Origin: JBGPIK01 sp041484845
GTDB taxonomy: Bacteria > Desulfobacterota > Binatia > UBA9968
Assembly (NCBI GenBank): GCA_041484845.1
Contig: JBGPIK010000218.1
Coordinates: 1 to 11,069, forward strand
Length of the DNA stretch: 11,069 nucleotides
Direction of reading: 5' to 3'
Position 1 is the stretch's first letter. Each line of letters opens with the position of its first letter. Under the pieces are notes generated by a model. It was not told the origin of the DNA. It did not search any database and saw only the letters and a list, made by a program, of their open reading frames with translations. Both the position numbers and the translations under genes were made by a program. Positions 1 through 7,378 of this stretch are shown one piece after another.

Positions 1-867
1 CAACTGCGCTTCGTCTGTGGACGCGCCAAGGTGCGGCGTCGTGATGACCTGATCCAAGCTAACGAGCGGATGGTCAGCGGCCGGCGGCTCGTCGACATAG
101 ACGTCCAACGCGGCCCCCGCTACTTTCTTTTCTTTGATCGCGTCCGCGAGATCTTTCTCATCGACGATGCCGCCGCGGGCGCAGTTAATAATGCGCACGC
201 CCGTTTTCATCTTGGCGAAGGCATCGCGGTTGATGAGTCCCTGGGTTTCCGGCGTCAGCGGTACATGGACGGTAATAAAGTCGGACTTGGTGATAATGTC
301 TTCCAAGGTAACCGGCTCGACACCCATACGGGCGATGTTTTCGGAAGAAATAAACGGATCGTAACCAATGACCTTCATTCTCAGACCCGCGGCCCGCTCG
401 GCAACAATGCGGCCGACGTTGCCGAGGCCGATAACGCCCAGTGTCTTGTTGCACAATTCGATGCCGACGAATTTGTTGCGCTCCCATTTCCCGCCCTTGA
501 GTGAAGCCACGGCCTGCGGGATGTGCCGCGCCAGGGCCATCATCAGGGAGATGGTATGCTCCCCGGTGGTCACGTTGTTGCCGCCGGGTGTATTCATGAC
601 CACGATGCCCTTTTTGCTCGCGGCCTCCACGTCGATATTTTCAAACCCCACGCCGGCCCGGCCGATGACTTTGAGATTTTTTGCTGCGCCGATCAACTCC
701 GCCGTTATCTTAGTGCCGCTGCGGATAACCCAACCGTCATAATCGGCACAAATTTTCTTGAGCTCATCCGGTTTGAGCCCAATGCGAACATCCACTTCAA
801 AACCTGGTGCGCGTTGGAAAACTTCAAGACCCTGGGGTGCTAAAGTATCAGTGACAAGAATCTTCAT
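1..867 (-). CDS. serA: D-3-phosphoglycerate dehydrogenase, 3' end cut by window edge
   Basis: This enzyme oxidises 3-phosphoglycerate to 3-phosphohydroxypyruvate with NAD+, the first step of the phosphorylated serine pathway in the cytosol. The minus-strand frame is open from the ATG at 867-865 to the window edge and gives 289 residues. The N-terminal half of the substrate domain is followed by an NAD-binding Rossmann segment with GLGNVG at 147-152 and the NAD-selecting Asp170 in VIGYDP. The catalytic Arg231 (NCARGG), Glu260 (DEPP) and His279 (TPHLGAST) are all present, with the spacing of human PHGDH apart from one extra residue before the His. Bacterial SerA proteins are often about 520 residues with C-terminal regulatory domains, so that part would lie outside the window. 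The start lies 3 bases after the aminotransferase stop, with a GGAGG-like ribosome site inside the upstream gene, so the two are co-transcribed and probably translationally coupled. It should share the ZTP riboswitch upstream. Confidence 0.95.
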   Translation of the reverse strand, partial: MKILVTDTLAPQGLEVFQRAPGFEVDVRIGLKPDELKKICADYDGWVIRSGTKITAELIGAAKNLKVIGRAGVGFENIDVEAASKKGIVVMNTPGGNNVTTGEHTISLMMALARHIPQAVASLKGGKWERNKFVGIELCNKTLGVIGLGNVGRIVAERAAGLRMKVIGYDPFISSENIARMGVEPVTLEDIITKSDFITVHVPLTPETQGLINRDAFAKMKTGVRIINCARGGIVDEKDLADAIKEKKVAGAALDVYVDEPPAADHPLVSLDQVITTPHLGASTDEAQL

Positions 868-870
868 GGC

Positions 871-2013
871 TTAATTCAGAGCCTCCATCAAAACTTCCTG
901 GGCGGCAGCAACTCCGCGCCCGAAAGGAATCTCCGCGCCGAACTTTCTGAGCGCCATTTCCAGTGCCGCAATGGCCGTGATCACATCGAAGGCGCCCATA
1001 TAGCCGACATGAGCGATGCGAATGACTTTGCCCTTTAGCTGATCCTGTCCTTCGGCCAGAACGACACCCATGTGATCGCGCAGAAATTCCAACACCCGGT
1101 CTGCGTCTACCCCTTGAGGTAGGAAAATGCCGGTGGCCGCCGGGCTTGGGCTGTCGGGCGCGAGCAATTTAAGTCCCAGGGCAATCGCTGCCGCGCGGGT
1201 GGCGCGGGACATGCGCGCGTGCCGGGCATATACTTTGTCCAGACCCTCGCGCTCCATCATACGCAATGAAGCCCGCACGCCGAAAATCAATGATACCGCC
1301 GGAGTGAATGCGCCCGACCCTTTTTGCTGGTTTTTGCGCTCAAGATTAAGGTCAAAATAAAAGCGCGGAAGTTTTGCTTTCTTGGTTTTCTCCCAGGCGC
1401 GGTCGCTCAAGGCAATGAAACCCAGTCCCGGCGGCAGCATCAGCGCTTTCTGGGAACCCGTCACCAAGACGTCGATGCCCCATTCGTCCACGGGAACGGG
1501 AAGCACACCTACGGCCGTGACGCCGTCGACGAGAAGCAGCACCCCGTTTTTTGTGAGCTTCGCGATTTCTTTTACGGGATGGAGTGCGGTCGTCGAGGTT
1601 TCGCTGGCTTGGATCATGACGCCCTGAAGGTCAGGATGGACTTTCAATTGCTTCTCGACCTCATCCACTTTGACGGCCTTTCCCCATTCAACTTTCAATT
1701 CTACGGGGCTCAACCCGTAAGCATTCGAGATGTTGAGCCAGCGTTCGCCGAATTTCCCGCCGTTGATCACGAGGACTTTGTCGCCGGGAGAAAATAAATT
1801 CGCAATGGAAGCCTCCATCGCGCCGGTGCCGGAGGAAGCCAGCATCAAGACATCATTTTTGGTTGCGAAAAGTTTTTTGAGACCTTGGCGCGCTTCTTCG
1901 AACACCTCGTTAAATTGCGGCGTTCGATGATGGATCATCGTCTCCGACATTGCCAAAGCCACTTCATTGGGAATCGGAGTGGGGCCGGGTGAGAGCAGAT
2001 ACTGTTTAATCAT
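871..2013 (-). CDS. Class V PLP aminotransferase (alanine-glyoxylate / phosphoserine type)
   Basis: A PLP-dependent fold-type I aminotransferase of 380 residues, related to serine-pyruvate/alanine-glyoxylate aminotransferases. I start it at the ATG at 2013 because AGGAGG sits just upstream and the N-terminus (YLLSPGPTPIP) is the usual family start; a longer reading from 2097 adds 28 unlike residues that run into the leader. Visible features are the cofactor-phosphate loop SGTGAMEA (61-68), Asp163 in VDGVTAVG contacting the PLP pyridine nitrogen, the Schiff-base Lys189 in TGSQKA, and the substrate-carboxylate Arg332 in RIAHVGYMG. Members of this class next to serA are known or suspected to replace SerC as phosphoserine aminotransferase. 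The tight operon with serA therefore suggests conversion of 3-phosphohydroxypyruvate to phosphoserine with glutamate or alanine. Alanine-glyoxylate or serine-glyoxylate transamination is the main alternative. It is the first gene after the riboswitch. Confidence 0.93.
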   Translation of the reverse strand: MIKQYLLSPGPTPIPNEVALAMSETMIHHRTPQFNEVFEEARQGLKKLFATKNDVLMLASSGTGAMEASIANLFSPGDKVLVINGGKFGERWLNISNAYGLSPVELKVEWGKAVKVDEVEKQLKVHPDLQGVMIQASETSTTALHPVKEIAKLTKNGVLLLVDGVTAVGVLPVPVDEWGIDVLVTGSQKALMLPPGLGFIALSDRAWEKTKKAKLPRFYFDLNLERKNQQKGSGAFTPAVSLIFGVRASLRMMEREGLDKVYARHARMSRATRAAAIALGLKLLAPDSPSPAATGIFLPQGVDADRVLEFLRDHMGVVLAEGQDQLKGKVIRIAHVGYMGAFDVITAIAALEMALRKFGAEIPFGRGVAAAQEVLMEALN

Positions 2014-2117
2014 GGTTATCCTCCTCTGGCTGCTAACAGCCTGGTTGTGATGCGACACCGAGGCAGGATAATGAATTGACAAGCGGCGTCTGACCAATCC
2101 AACGGCGCAGCATCAAT

Positions 2118-2153
2118 AAAAAAACCTGAACCTCTTGGATTAAGAGACCCAGG
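2118..2153 (-). terminator. Intrinsic terminator acting as riboswitch expression platform
   Basis: On the minus strand, CCTGGGTCTCTT (2153-2142) pairs with AAGAGGTTCAGG (2136-2125) over 12 consecutive pairs, three of them G-U, around a five-base loop, followed by seven T (2124-2118). The first bases of the 5' arm are the CCTGGG of the ZTP riboswitch second conserved block. Pseudoknot formation and the terminator are therefore mutually exclusive, the usual design of transcriptional ZTP switches. It lies about 105 bases before the aminotransferase start. Confidence 0.9.
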
Positions 2154-2218
2154 CGTTCGGCCGTCTTAATGCTTTGCGCTTCCTCGTGGTCGATTCCACG
2201 TTCGCCAGTCGCACAAAA
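2147..2218 (-). ncRNA. ZMP/ZTP riboswitch (pfl motif) in the serine operon leader
   Basis: Read on the minus strand, the leader matches the ZTP riboswitch architecture. P1 pairs bases 2218-2211 with 2179-2172 over eight base pairs including two G-U wobbles. It encloses the conserved GACTGGCGAA (2210-2201), a P2 hairpin of CGTGG with CCACG (2200-2196 and 2189-2185; loop AATCGA) and a purine-rich AGGAA. After a linker comes the second conserved block CGCCTGGG (2155-2148). GGCG (2206-2203) can pair with CGCC (2155-2152) as the family pseudoknot. I could not assign P3 with confidence. The class senses the purine intermediate ZMP (AICAR) or ZTP, which builds up when 10-formyl-tetrahydrofolate is short. 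The overlap with a terminator implies a transcriptional ON switch for the downstream aminotransferase-serA operon. Confidence 0.9.
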
Positions 2219-2231
2219 CTTACTGAAAACC

Positions 2232-2258
2232 CTTATCGTAGAAGAACCGTGTTGTCAA
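2232..2258 (-). promoter_or_regulatory. Candidate sigma-70 promoter of the riboswitch-serine operon
   Basis: A perfect TTGACA (-35) lies at 2258-2253 on the minus strand. The best -10 is GATAAG (2237-2232) after a 15-base spacer; other registers give weaker matches. Transcription would begin near 2224-2226, only a few bases before the 5' arm of riboswitch P1, which supports the assignment. The -10 is weak, so the exact start is uncertain. Confidence 0.5.
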
Positions 2259-2289
2259 ATCGTTTTGCCTGCTCAACCGACGCGCGAAT

Positions 2290-2316
2290 TTGGCAAGTTT
2301 CATGAAATTATGCCAA
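2290..2316. promoter_or_regulatory. Long imperfect palindrome between the divergent genes, possible operator
   Basis: TTGGCA (2290-2295) and TGCCAA (2311-2316) form an inverted repeat around the perfect palindrome TTTCATGAAA (2298-2307), giving a nearly continuous 27-base dyad. It ends 7 bases before the HAD gene start and lies about 30 bases upstream of the minus-strand -35 box. It could be an operator for a dimeric regulator acting on both directions, or a hairpin in the HAD leader. No regulator gene is present in the window. Function is inference. Confidence 0.35.
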
Positions 2317-2323
2317 GATTCCA

Positions 2324-3022
2324 ATGCTCATGAAGCGACTTGTTTTTTTCGATATCGACGGCACCCTGACGCGCACGCAGAATGGCTACCTACCGTTCAA
2401 TCAAGCCGTCTTTAAAACCTTCGGCATTAACGGCGACATCCGTGCAGTCATTCCGGATGGCAACACAGATCCGCGTATCGTCGAAGACATCTTTGCCCAG
2501 GCGAATGTGAAGCTCGCGATTGACGACGGCCAATGGGCCGAATTTTCGATCAATCTACGTGACTGTTATTCGAATGCGGTAAGACAAGGTGCCACCGCCA
2601 TACGCGCTCTTCCCGGCGCGGCTGTGTTACTTCGGCACCTGTCCGAAGAGGACAAGTTCATTTGCAGCGTGGTGACGGGCAATTTGGAATCGATGGCAAC
2701 CGTAAAGCTTCAGACGGCCGGATTGTCTTCCTATCTTTGCCGCGGCGCCTATGGCAGCGACTCCCCGCATCGTCCCGATTTGCCGCTAATTGCGAAGCAA
2801 CGTTGCGAGCGGCTGAGTCGACGTTCCATTGCTCTCGATCGATGCGTCGTTGTCGGCGACACGCCCAAGGATCTCGAAGCGGCTCGGCAAAATGACATGA
2901 AATGTATTTTGGTCGGCACGGGGCGTTATCCCGTGGAAGAGTTGATGTTGTCGAAACCGGACCACTGTCTGCCGGATCTTAGCGACACGGCTGAAGTAAT
3001 GAAGGCGCTTGCGAGTCTTTAA
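2324..3022 (+). CDS. HAD-superfamily phosphatase (phosphoglycolate-phosphatase-like)
   Basis: A 232-residue haloacid-dehalogenase-fold hydrolase that should remove phosphate from a small metabolite through an aspartyl-phosphate intermediate. Motif I is DIDGT with nucleophile Asp10 and acid/base Asp12. Motif II is Thr118 in VVTGN. The basic motif III residue is probably Arg150 in HRPDLP, where relatives often have Lys. Motif IV is GDTPKD with Asp179 and Asp183. Residues about 20-85 form a helical C1-type cap. The family resembles Gph-type phosphatases, but substrate cannot be read from sequence. The gene is divergent from the serine operon, so phosphoserine phosphatase is an attractive inference; phosphoglycolate is the main alternative. 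No clear ribosome site precedes the ATG at 2324, and the ATG at 2330 is an equally good start. An 18-base gap to the aldo/keto reductase suggests one transcript. Confidence 0.88.
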   Translation: MLMKRLVFFDIDGTLTRTQNGYLPFNQAVFKTFGINGDIRAVIPDGNTDPRIVEDIFAQANVKLAIDDGQWAEFSINLRDCYSNAVRQGATAIRALPGAAVLLRHLSEEDKFICSVVTGNLESMATVKLQTAGLSSYLCRGAYGSDSPHRPDLPLIAKQRCERLSRRSIALDRCVVVGDTPKDLEAARQNDMKCILVGTGRYPVEELMLSKPDHCLPDLSDTAEVMKALASL

Positions 3023-3040
3023 TTGAACCGGAGGTGAACG

Positions 3041-4048
3041 ATGCAATTTCGCACGATTGGTCGGACCGGTATACGGGTTTCCGAAATCGGTTTCGGTTGC
3101 GGCAATAATGCCGTACTTATGGTCAAGGCAAGCTACGCAGAGCAATTAAAGGCGGTGCGCCATGCGTTGGACTGCGGCATTAATTTTTTCGATACCGCCT
3201 TTGCTTACGGCCTGGGAAAGTCGGAGGAAAATCTTGGCCGGATACTGAACGACCTGGGCGCGAATCCCGTTATTTCCACCAAGATCCGCCTCGATGGCGA
3301 TGCTGCGGCTGATGTGAAAGGCGCTACCGTCCGCGCGGTCGAAGCAGGGCTTGAGCGGCTCAAGCGAGAGCGCGTTGACTTTGTTCAACTCCATACCCGA
3401 GTCACTTTAGAACGCGGAACGGGAAAACGTTTCAGTTTGACTCCTAAAGAAGTGCTCGGCACGAATGGCGTGATCGAGGGGTTCAAGATTATGCGGGACC
3501 TCGGCAAGGTTAGCCATTTTGGTTTTAGCGGTCTGGGCGATCCGAGGGCGCTCCATGAGCTGATCGACAGCGGCGAGTTCCACGGGTTTCAGGCTTATTA
3601 CAATCTGCTCAATCCGAGCGCCGGTTATCCTGTACCGCAAAACTTCAGCGCTTTGAATTACGGGCAAATTATCGATCGCGCGGCGGCCAAGGGAATGGGG
3701 GCCTTCGTCATTCGGATATTGGCGGCCGGCGCTCTCACGGCAGATCCGAGCGCCGGTGGCGGTAGCAGCTCCGAGCCGCTTTCGCCGGGCTCCGATTACT
3801 CGCTCGATCTGGAACGCGCTGAGAAGGTGAAAGAGGCATTGGACGTGGACGGCCATCGCCTCACCCAAACCGCGATTCGCTTTGGCTTGATGAATCCGAA
3901 TGTTTCGACTGTGCTGGTGGGTTTTTCCAATACATCGCACATCGATGAAGCCGTGGCATGTTCGGGAGCGCCGGTGCTGTCGGATGAGCAGATGGAGACG
4001 ATGAGAGCCCTCTGGCAGTCGGATTTTGGTTCACGCGCCAATGCTTAG
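3041..4048 (+). CDS. Aldo/keto reductase family oxidoreductase
   Basis: A 335-residue aldo/keto reductase, a TIM-barrel NAD(P)H-dependent cytosolic enzyme reducing aldehydes or ketones. The N-terminus FRTIGRTGIRVSEIGFG is typical of the bacterial AKR branch. The catalytic tetrad is complete: Asp51 and Tyr56 in FFDTAFAYG, Lys81 in STKIR and His118 in VQLHTR. Further family marks are the HFGFSGLGD strand (159-167) and the cofactor-side segment VLVGFSNTSHIDEA near the C-terminus. A strong site, GGAGGTGA, lies just before the ATG. Substrate is unknown. It follows the HAD gene closely and probably shares its transcript, but a functional link to serine synthesis is not evident. Confidence 0.93.
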   Translation: MQFRTIGRTGIRVSEIGFGCGNNAVLMVKASYAEQLKAVRHALDCGINFFDTAFAYGLGKSEENLGRILNDLGANPVISTKIRLDGDAAADVKGATVRAVEAGLERLKRERVDFVQLHTRVTLERGTGKRFSLTPKEVLGTNGVIEGFKIMRDLGKVSHFGFSGLGDPRALHELIDSGEFHGFQAYYNLLNPSAGYPVPQNFSALNYGQIIDRAAAKGMGAFVIRILAAGALTADPSAGGGSSSEPLSPGSDYSLDLERAEKVKEALDVDGHRLTQTAIRFGLMNPNVSTVLVGFSNTSHIDEAVACSGAPVLSDEQMETMRALWQSDFGSRANA

Positions 4049-4079
4049 CGTTTACGGGTGCAAACAAGGGTACCGGCGA

Positions 4080-5079
4080 ATGATACGGAAACTAATAAAC
4101 TTGCTGCTTCTTGGTTTTGCGGCATTGGTCGCGTCCTGCTACCCGTCTGGTGGTTATTTAGAGGAGCAATCAAAGCGAATCGAGGCACAGGAAATTACTA
4201 TAGACCGTCAGCGTCTATCTATTAAGGGGATGGAAGCGGCACTGAACGAGGATTACGACACAGCGATTGAGCTTTTAACGAGAGCTATAGTACAAGAAGC
4301 GAATCCGACAGAGAAGGCAGTAGCATATCAGTTCCGTGGCCGTGCATATGCCGATTCTTTCAGATTTGACCAGGCGCTCAGGGATTTCGACGCGGCTTTA
4401 CAGCTCGACCCAAGCCAATATCGCGCCCATACAGAGCGAGGTAGAGTGTATGGGGCATTAGGAAAGTACGATCGTGCGCTCGAGGACTTTGATATTGCTA
4501 TTCGGCTCGATGAAAATACTGCGCTTGCTTACAAACAACGAGGTGAGGTCTACATAAGGCAGCGCGAATATAGCAGAGCGCTGGTAGACTTTGACAAAGC
4601 CATTGCATTACGTCAGCGTTACTCGCTCGCGTACATGAGTCGAGGTTGGGCGAACTTTTATATGGGGCACTTCTCTACCGCCCTAGCAGATTTTATTCGG
4701 GCAGTGGAACAGAGCAAGCAAGATCCGGAACCATTAATTTGGCTGTATTTAGCGCGGCTGAGAAACGGTGAAGAGGCAACGGCGGAACTTCAACAAAATG
4801 CCCGGCAGCGAAATCTACAAAAAGTGGCCTGGCCCGGTCGTCAACCATTTCCTCCAGGCAGCCGGAGGAGATGCAATTTTCGCAGCCCTGAAACATCCCG
4901 ATCCGACCGTAGAAAATGACCGCAAGTGCAAAGTCTACTTCTATCTTGGACAGTATGCGGTGGCTAACAATAATCGGTCCGAAGCGGCGAGACTTTTTAA
5001 AGCTGCTTTGGCAACCGGGATGGCGCACTCTATTGAGTATTTTGGCGCGCGGGAAGAGCTAGAGCGGCTCAACCAGTAG
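4080..5079 (+). pseudogene. TPR-repeat lipoprotein with a +1 frameshift
   Basis: Encodes a probable lipid-anchored TPR protein of the NlpI-like general type, a scaffold for protein contacts in the cell envelope. I start at the ATG at 4080 because it gives a lipoprotein signal: positive MIRK, a hydrophobic stretch and the lipobox VASC with Cys20. Four TPR units of 34 residues run from about residue 81 to 216 (for example YDRALEDFDIAIRLD). The frame beginning at 4080 continues to a stop at 4917-4919, but after residue 248 its sequence becomes Arg/Ser-rich nonsense. In the +1 frame the expected C-terminus follows (KWPGPVV, then YFYLGQYA, then a closing LERLNQ at 5079). The switch is at the A5 run 4819-4823; removing one A restores a 332-residue protein. 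Either a recent mutation or an assembly indel. By eye the gene is A+T-richer than its neighbours, perhaps acquired separately. Confidence 0.85.
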
Positions 5080-5124
5080 TTCACTTCGCGCTCATCGCGA
5101 GCCTCTTAGCGTAGGAGTTTAGCC

Positions 5125-6240
5125 ATGGCTTTATTCTTTCACTCTGACGATGTGGATCAGCTGATTCCTTTTCCGGAAGCCGTGACCATAACCGAAAATG
5201 CTTTGCGTGATATGGTCTCGCCGAAGGGCGTCAACGCGCCGCGCAAACGGCTCAATTTGCATCGCGAGCTGGGAGAAGGAAAATTCGACACTGTGCTCAA
5301 CATCTATGCGGGCGGCTCGGCGTCGTACGGCGCCATTGGCGCGCAGGTGGCGCTGCACCGCAAAGCGATCGTTGGCAATATGCAGAAACGGCCGCCGTTC
5401 AATCCCGACCAGACCGAGCTGGCGCTGATTTACGATGCCGACACGGGGACGTTGCTCGGCATCATGGCCCATCGGCCCCGAGACTTCACCGGAGTGGCGG
5501 ATCTGCGCACGCCTGCGACGAGTCTGGCCGGGTTGGATTTGTTCGCGCGCAAAGATGCGCGGCGGGTCGGAATTTACGGGTCCGGGCAGCAAGCCTGGGC
5601 AACGTTTGCCGGGCTCACTCAATTGCGCAAGATCGAGAGCGCGAAGGTGTATAGCCCCACTCCATCGCACCGCGAAGGCTTTGCGACAAAAATTGTCGCA
5701 AAGACGGGCGTTCCAGTGCAAGCTGTGGATGCTCCCGAACTGGCCGCGAAGGATGTGGACATCATTCTCTGCATGACCAATACCAACGTGCCCGTCATCG
5801 ACGGGTCGTGGCTCGAAGAGGGGCAGTACATTATTTCCGTGATCGGTAGCAATATCGAGTTAGTTAAGAGCGGTAATCTCGCGGCGCCAAGAAGAGAAAT
5901 TGACGATGCGACGCTCAAGCGCTGCGACTTCATCGTCGCACTGTCCAAGTTACAAGCCATCGATTCGTAGCAGGGCGACATTTACTGGCCCGTGCAGAAC
6001 GGCATCATGACGTGGGACAAAGTTGTGGACATTGCCGATGTCCTCGCCGGCAACGCCCGGGGCCGAACGGACGATAAACAAATTATTCTTTACAAGAATC
6101 AAGGCGGCCAAGGAATCGTTGATATCGCGCTCGCGAAGAAGTGCTATGATCTCGCCAAACAAAATGGCAAAGGCTATGAGATGAAAATTCAAGCGCGTGA
6201 GAATTGGTGGGTGCAGGGCGGTAGAGCGGTAACTTGGTGA
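5125..6240 (+). pseudogene. Ornithine cyclodeaminase/mu-crystallin family protein with in-frame amber codon
   Basis: A member of the NAD(P)-dependent cyclodeaminase/mu-crystallin family (ornithine cyclodeaminase, alanine dehydrogenase, ketimine reductase). The ATG at 5125 follows TAGGAG at good spacing. The Rossmann motif GSGQQA is at 152-157 and the substrate-side Arg128 in LRTPATS. The frame stops at TAG 5968-5970 after residue 281, but the same frame continues with family-typical sequence (QGDIYWPVQNG, NQGGQGIVDIALAK) to TGA at 6238-6240. One base change, such as from CAG or GAG, explains the break; the intact protein would be 371 residues. The product stopping at 5970 would lack the final helices of the substrate/dimer domain. 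TAG also ends neighbouring genes, so recoding is unlikely. The usual catalytic-Asp segment is replaced by GSNIELVKSG, so ornithine is an unlikely substrate. It is the most divergent of the three paralogs here. Confidence 0.85.
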
Positions 6241-6319
6241 GAAAGATGAACAGCGCGCCGTCCGGTCCGTTAGGGCCGCGACCGTGAATGCGATATCTGT
6301 CCTCCCTTGCCGGTTCGGT
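6241..6319. other. Short convergent intergenic region
   Basis: This 79-base stretch lies between two convergent cyclodeaminase-family genes. A weak dyad, CGGTC with GACCG (about 6263-6284), could form a hairpin, but there is no T-run on either strand, so I do not call a terminator. Confidence 0.3.
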
Positions 6320-7378
6320 TTACGGTTTTATATCCTGCAAGAACCACTCTGTCGGTATCTCGTGTCCTAGCCCCATTTCTTTTGCCGCCTTATACGCGCA
6401 ATAACCCATCGCGGCGAATTGGACGCCGGTGCCGACGTTGTTGAGAAAAAATGTGATTTGTTTTTCGTTCGTACGGCTTGGCGCTTTGCCGGCAATGAGA
6501 TCGCAGATCTCCGGATAGCGCGTCCAGTCGCGCGGCTTTTCGCGCCGCACGCCAGGCATATCCTCGACAATCCCGGGCGGTTGATAATGCTGAATGCCGC
6601 CAAAATTCGTGTGAATGGCAACGACGTCGCATTTCTCTAGAGCGGCGATATCGGTTTCGAACTCGCGAATTGAATTATAGTGCATGCCCGGTTCGAGCGC
6701 GTCGGCTTTCAAAACCGGGCGAGACGAGTTAGTCGCGCTGCATACAATATCGCAGCCTTTGATCGCTGCTTCGACGCTCTCAACCGGTTTGCCTTCGACT
6801 CCGGTTTCTTTCTGCATTTCGGCGGTGAATGCTATGCGGTGGGCGGGATTGGGGCTAAAGACTTTTACCTTTTTAATTCCCATCACCGCGGTCATGAAAC
6901 GATAGTGGGCTTTGGCTTGCCCGCCGCTGCCGATCAAGCCCATGGTCTGGGAATTCTTGCGCGCCATCACCTTCATTGCTAGGGCGCTGGTGACACCAAC
7001 GCGCGTTTGTTGAATCAGTCCGTCCGGCATGATGGCCAAAAGCTCGCCGGTCTCGGCGCTAAAGAGCTGAACCAGACCCACAAACATGCCGTGTGCAAGC
7101 GGCAACTTTTCTAATCGTACGGAGCCGTGCACCTGCTGCTCTTGTACAATGTCGGAGGTCACGCGCAACGCGAGGACGCCATACTTTCCGACGCCGCCAT
7201 CGACCGATTTGAAGCTATAAGTGGAATTCGGCAACGAATGGGGCAAATACGAGTGACAAGTGGGCCGGTTGACCGCCCGGCTGGCGGCTTGTTCGCGATA
7301 GGAGTCTTCCATGACGTCGAGGCATTCCTTTACATTCAGTGCCTGGCGAACGTCGTCATTGCTGAGAATAAGGGTCAT
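6320..7378 (-). CDS. Ornithine cyclodeaminase/mu-crystallin family protein (second paralog)
   Basis: A 352-residue cytosolic NAD(P)-dependent protein of the cyclodeaminase/mu-crystallin family. I start at ATG 7378 (MTLILSNDDV) with GGAGG five bases upstream; a GTG one codon earlier is too close to it, and the third paralog also starts MTLIL. The Rossmann motif GSGGQA is at 150-155 after LGLI-type sequence, and the carboxylate-binding Arg126 lies in QQTRVGVTSALAMK. The Lys that binds substrate in ornithine cyclodeaminase appears as Arg72 in LALRVTSD. The catalytic Asp of the usual GADxPxKxE loop is absent, with YNSIREFETD instead. It therefore probably acts on another amino or imino acid, or as a ketimine/imine reductase. 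It is closest to the protein at 9826-10911 (shared TGELLAI-PDG, RVGVT, LPTEWF/IPTEWF endings) and is divergent from the hydrolase gene. Confidence 0.92.
   Translation of the reverse strand: MTLILSNDDVRQALNVKECLDVMEDSYREQAASRAVNRPTCHSYLPHSLPNSTYSFKSVDGGVGKYGVLALRVTSDIVQEQQVHGSVRLEKLPLAHGMFVGLVQLFSAETGELLAIMPDGLIQQTRVGVTSALAMKVMARKNSQTMGLIGSGGQAKAHYRFMTAVMGIKKVKVFSPNPAHRIAFTAEMQKETGVEGKPVESVEAAIKGCDIVCSATNSSRPVLKADALEPGMHYNSIREFETDIAALEKCDVVAIHTNFGGIQHYQPPGIVEDMPGVRREKPRDWTRYPEICDLIAGKAPSRTNEKQITFFLNNVGTGVQFAAMGYCAYKAAKEMGLGHEIPTEWFLQDIKP

Noticed and set aside
31..843. Plus-strand open frames across the left edge
   Set aside because: They are antisense to serA, whose catalytic residues and full reading frame are evident on the minus strand.
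1324..1797. Long plus-strand open frame opposite the aminotransferase
   Set aside because: It is an antisense shadow of a conserved enzyme, with no family-like sequence or ribosome site.
2014..2097. An upstream start adding 28 residues to the aminotransferase
   Set aside because: The extra residues are not family-like, lie in the leader close to the terminator, and the ATG at 2013 has a strong AGGAGG site.
4026..4079. An upstream start for the TPR protein inside the aldo/keto reductase gene
   Set aside because: It would bury the lipoprotein signal; starting at ATG 4080 puts MIRK directly before the hydrophobic core and lipobox.
4768..5079. A separate small gene in the +1 frame
   Set aside because: Its first residues are out-of-frame readings of the TPR protein; only the part after 4825 is real, as the C-terminus of the frameshifted gene.
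5080..5124. Hairpin TCGCG-CTCAT-CGCGA before the cyclodeaminase-family gene as a terminator
   Set aside because: The stem is only five pairs and no T-run follows.
5968..5970. Pyrrolysine or selenocysteine-type recoding at the TAG
   Set aside because: Family members need no special residue here, TAG ends neighbouring genes, and no pyl genes are visible.
5992..6240. A separate 82-residue gene
   Set aside because: It is the C-terminal part of the cyclodeaminase-family protein in the same frame beyond the amber codon, with no ribosome site of its own.
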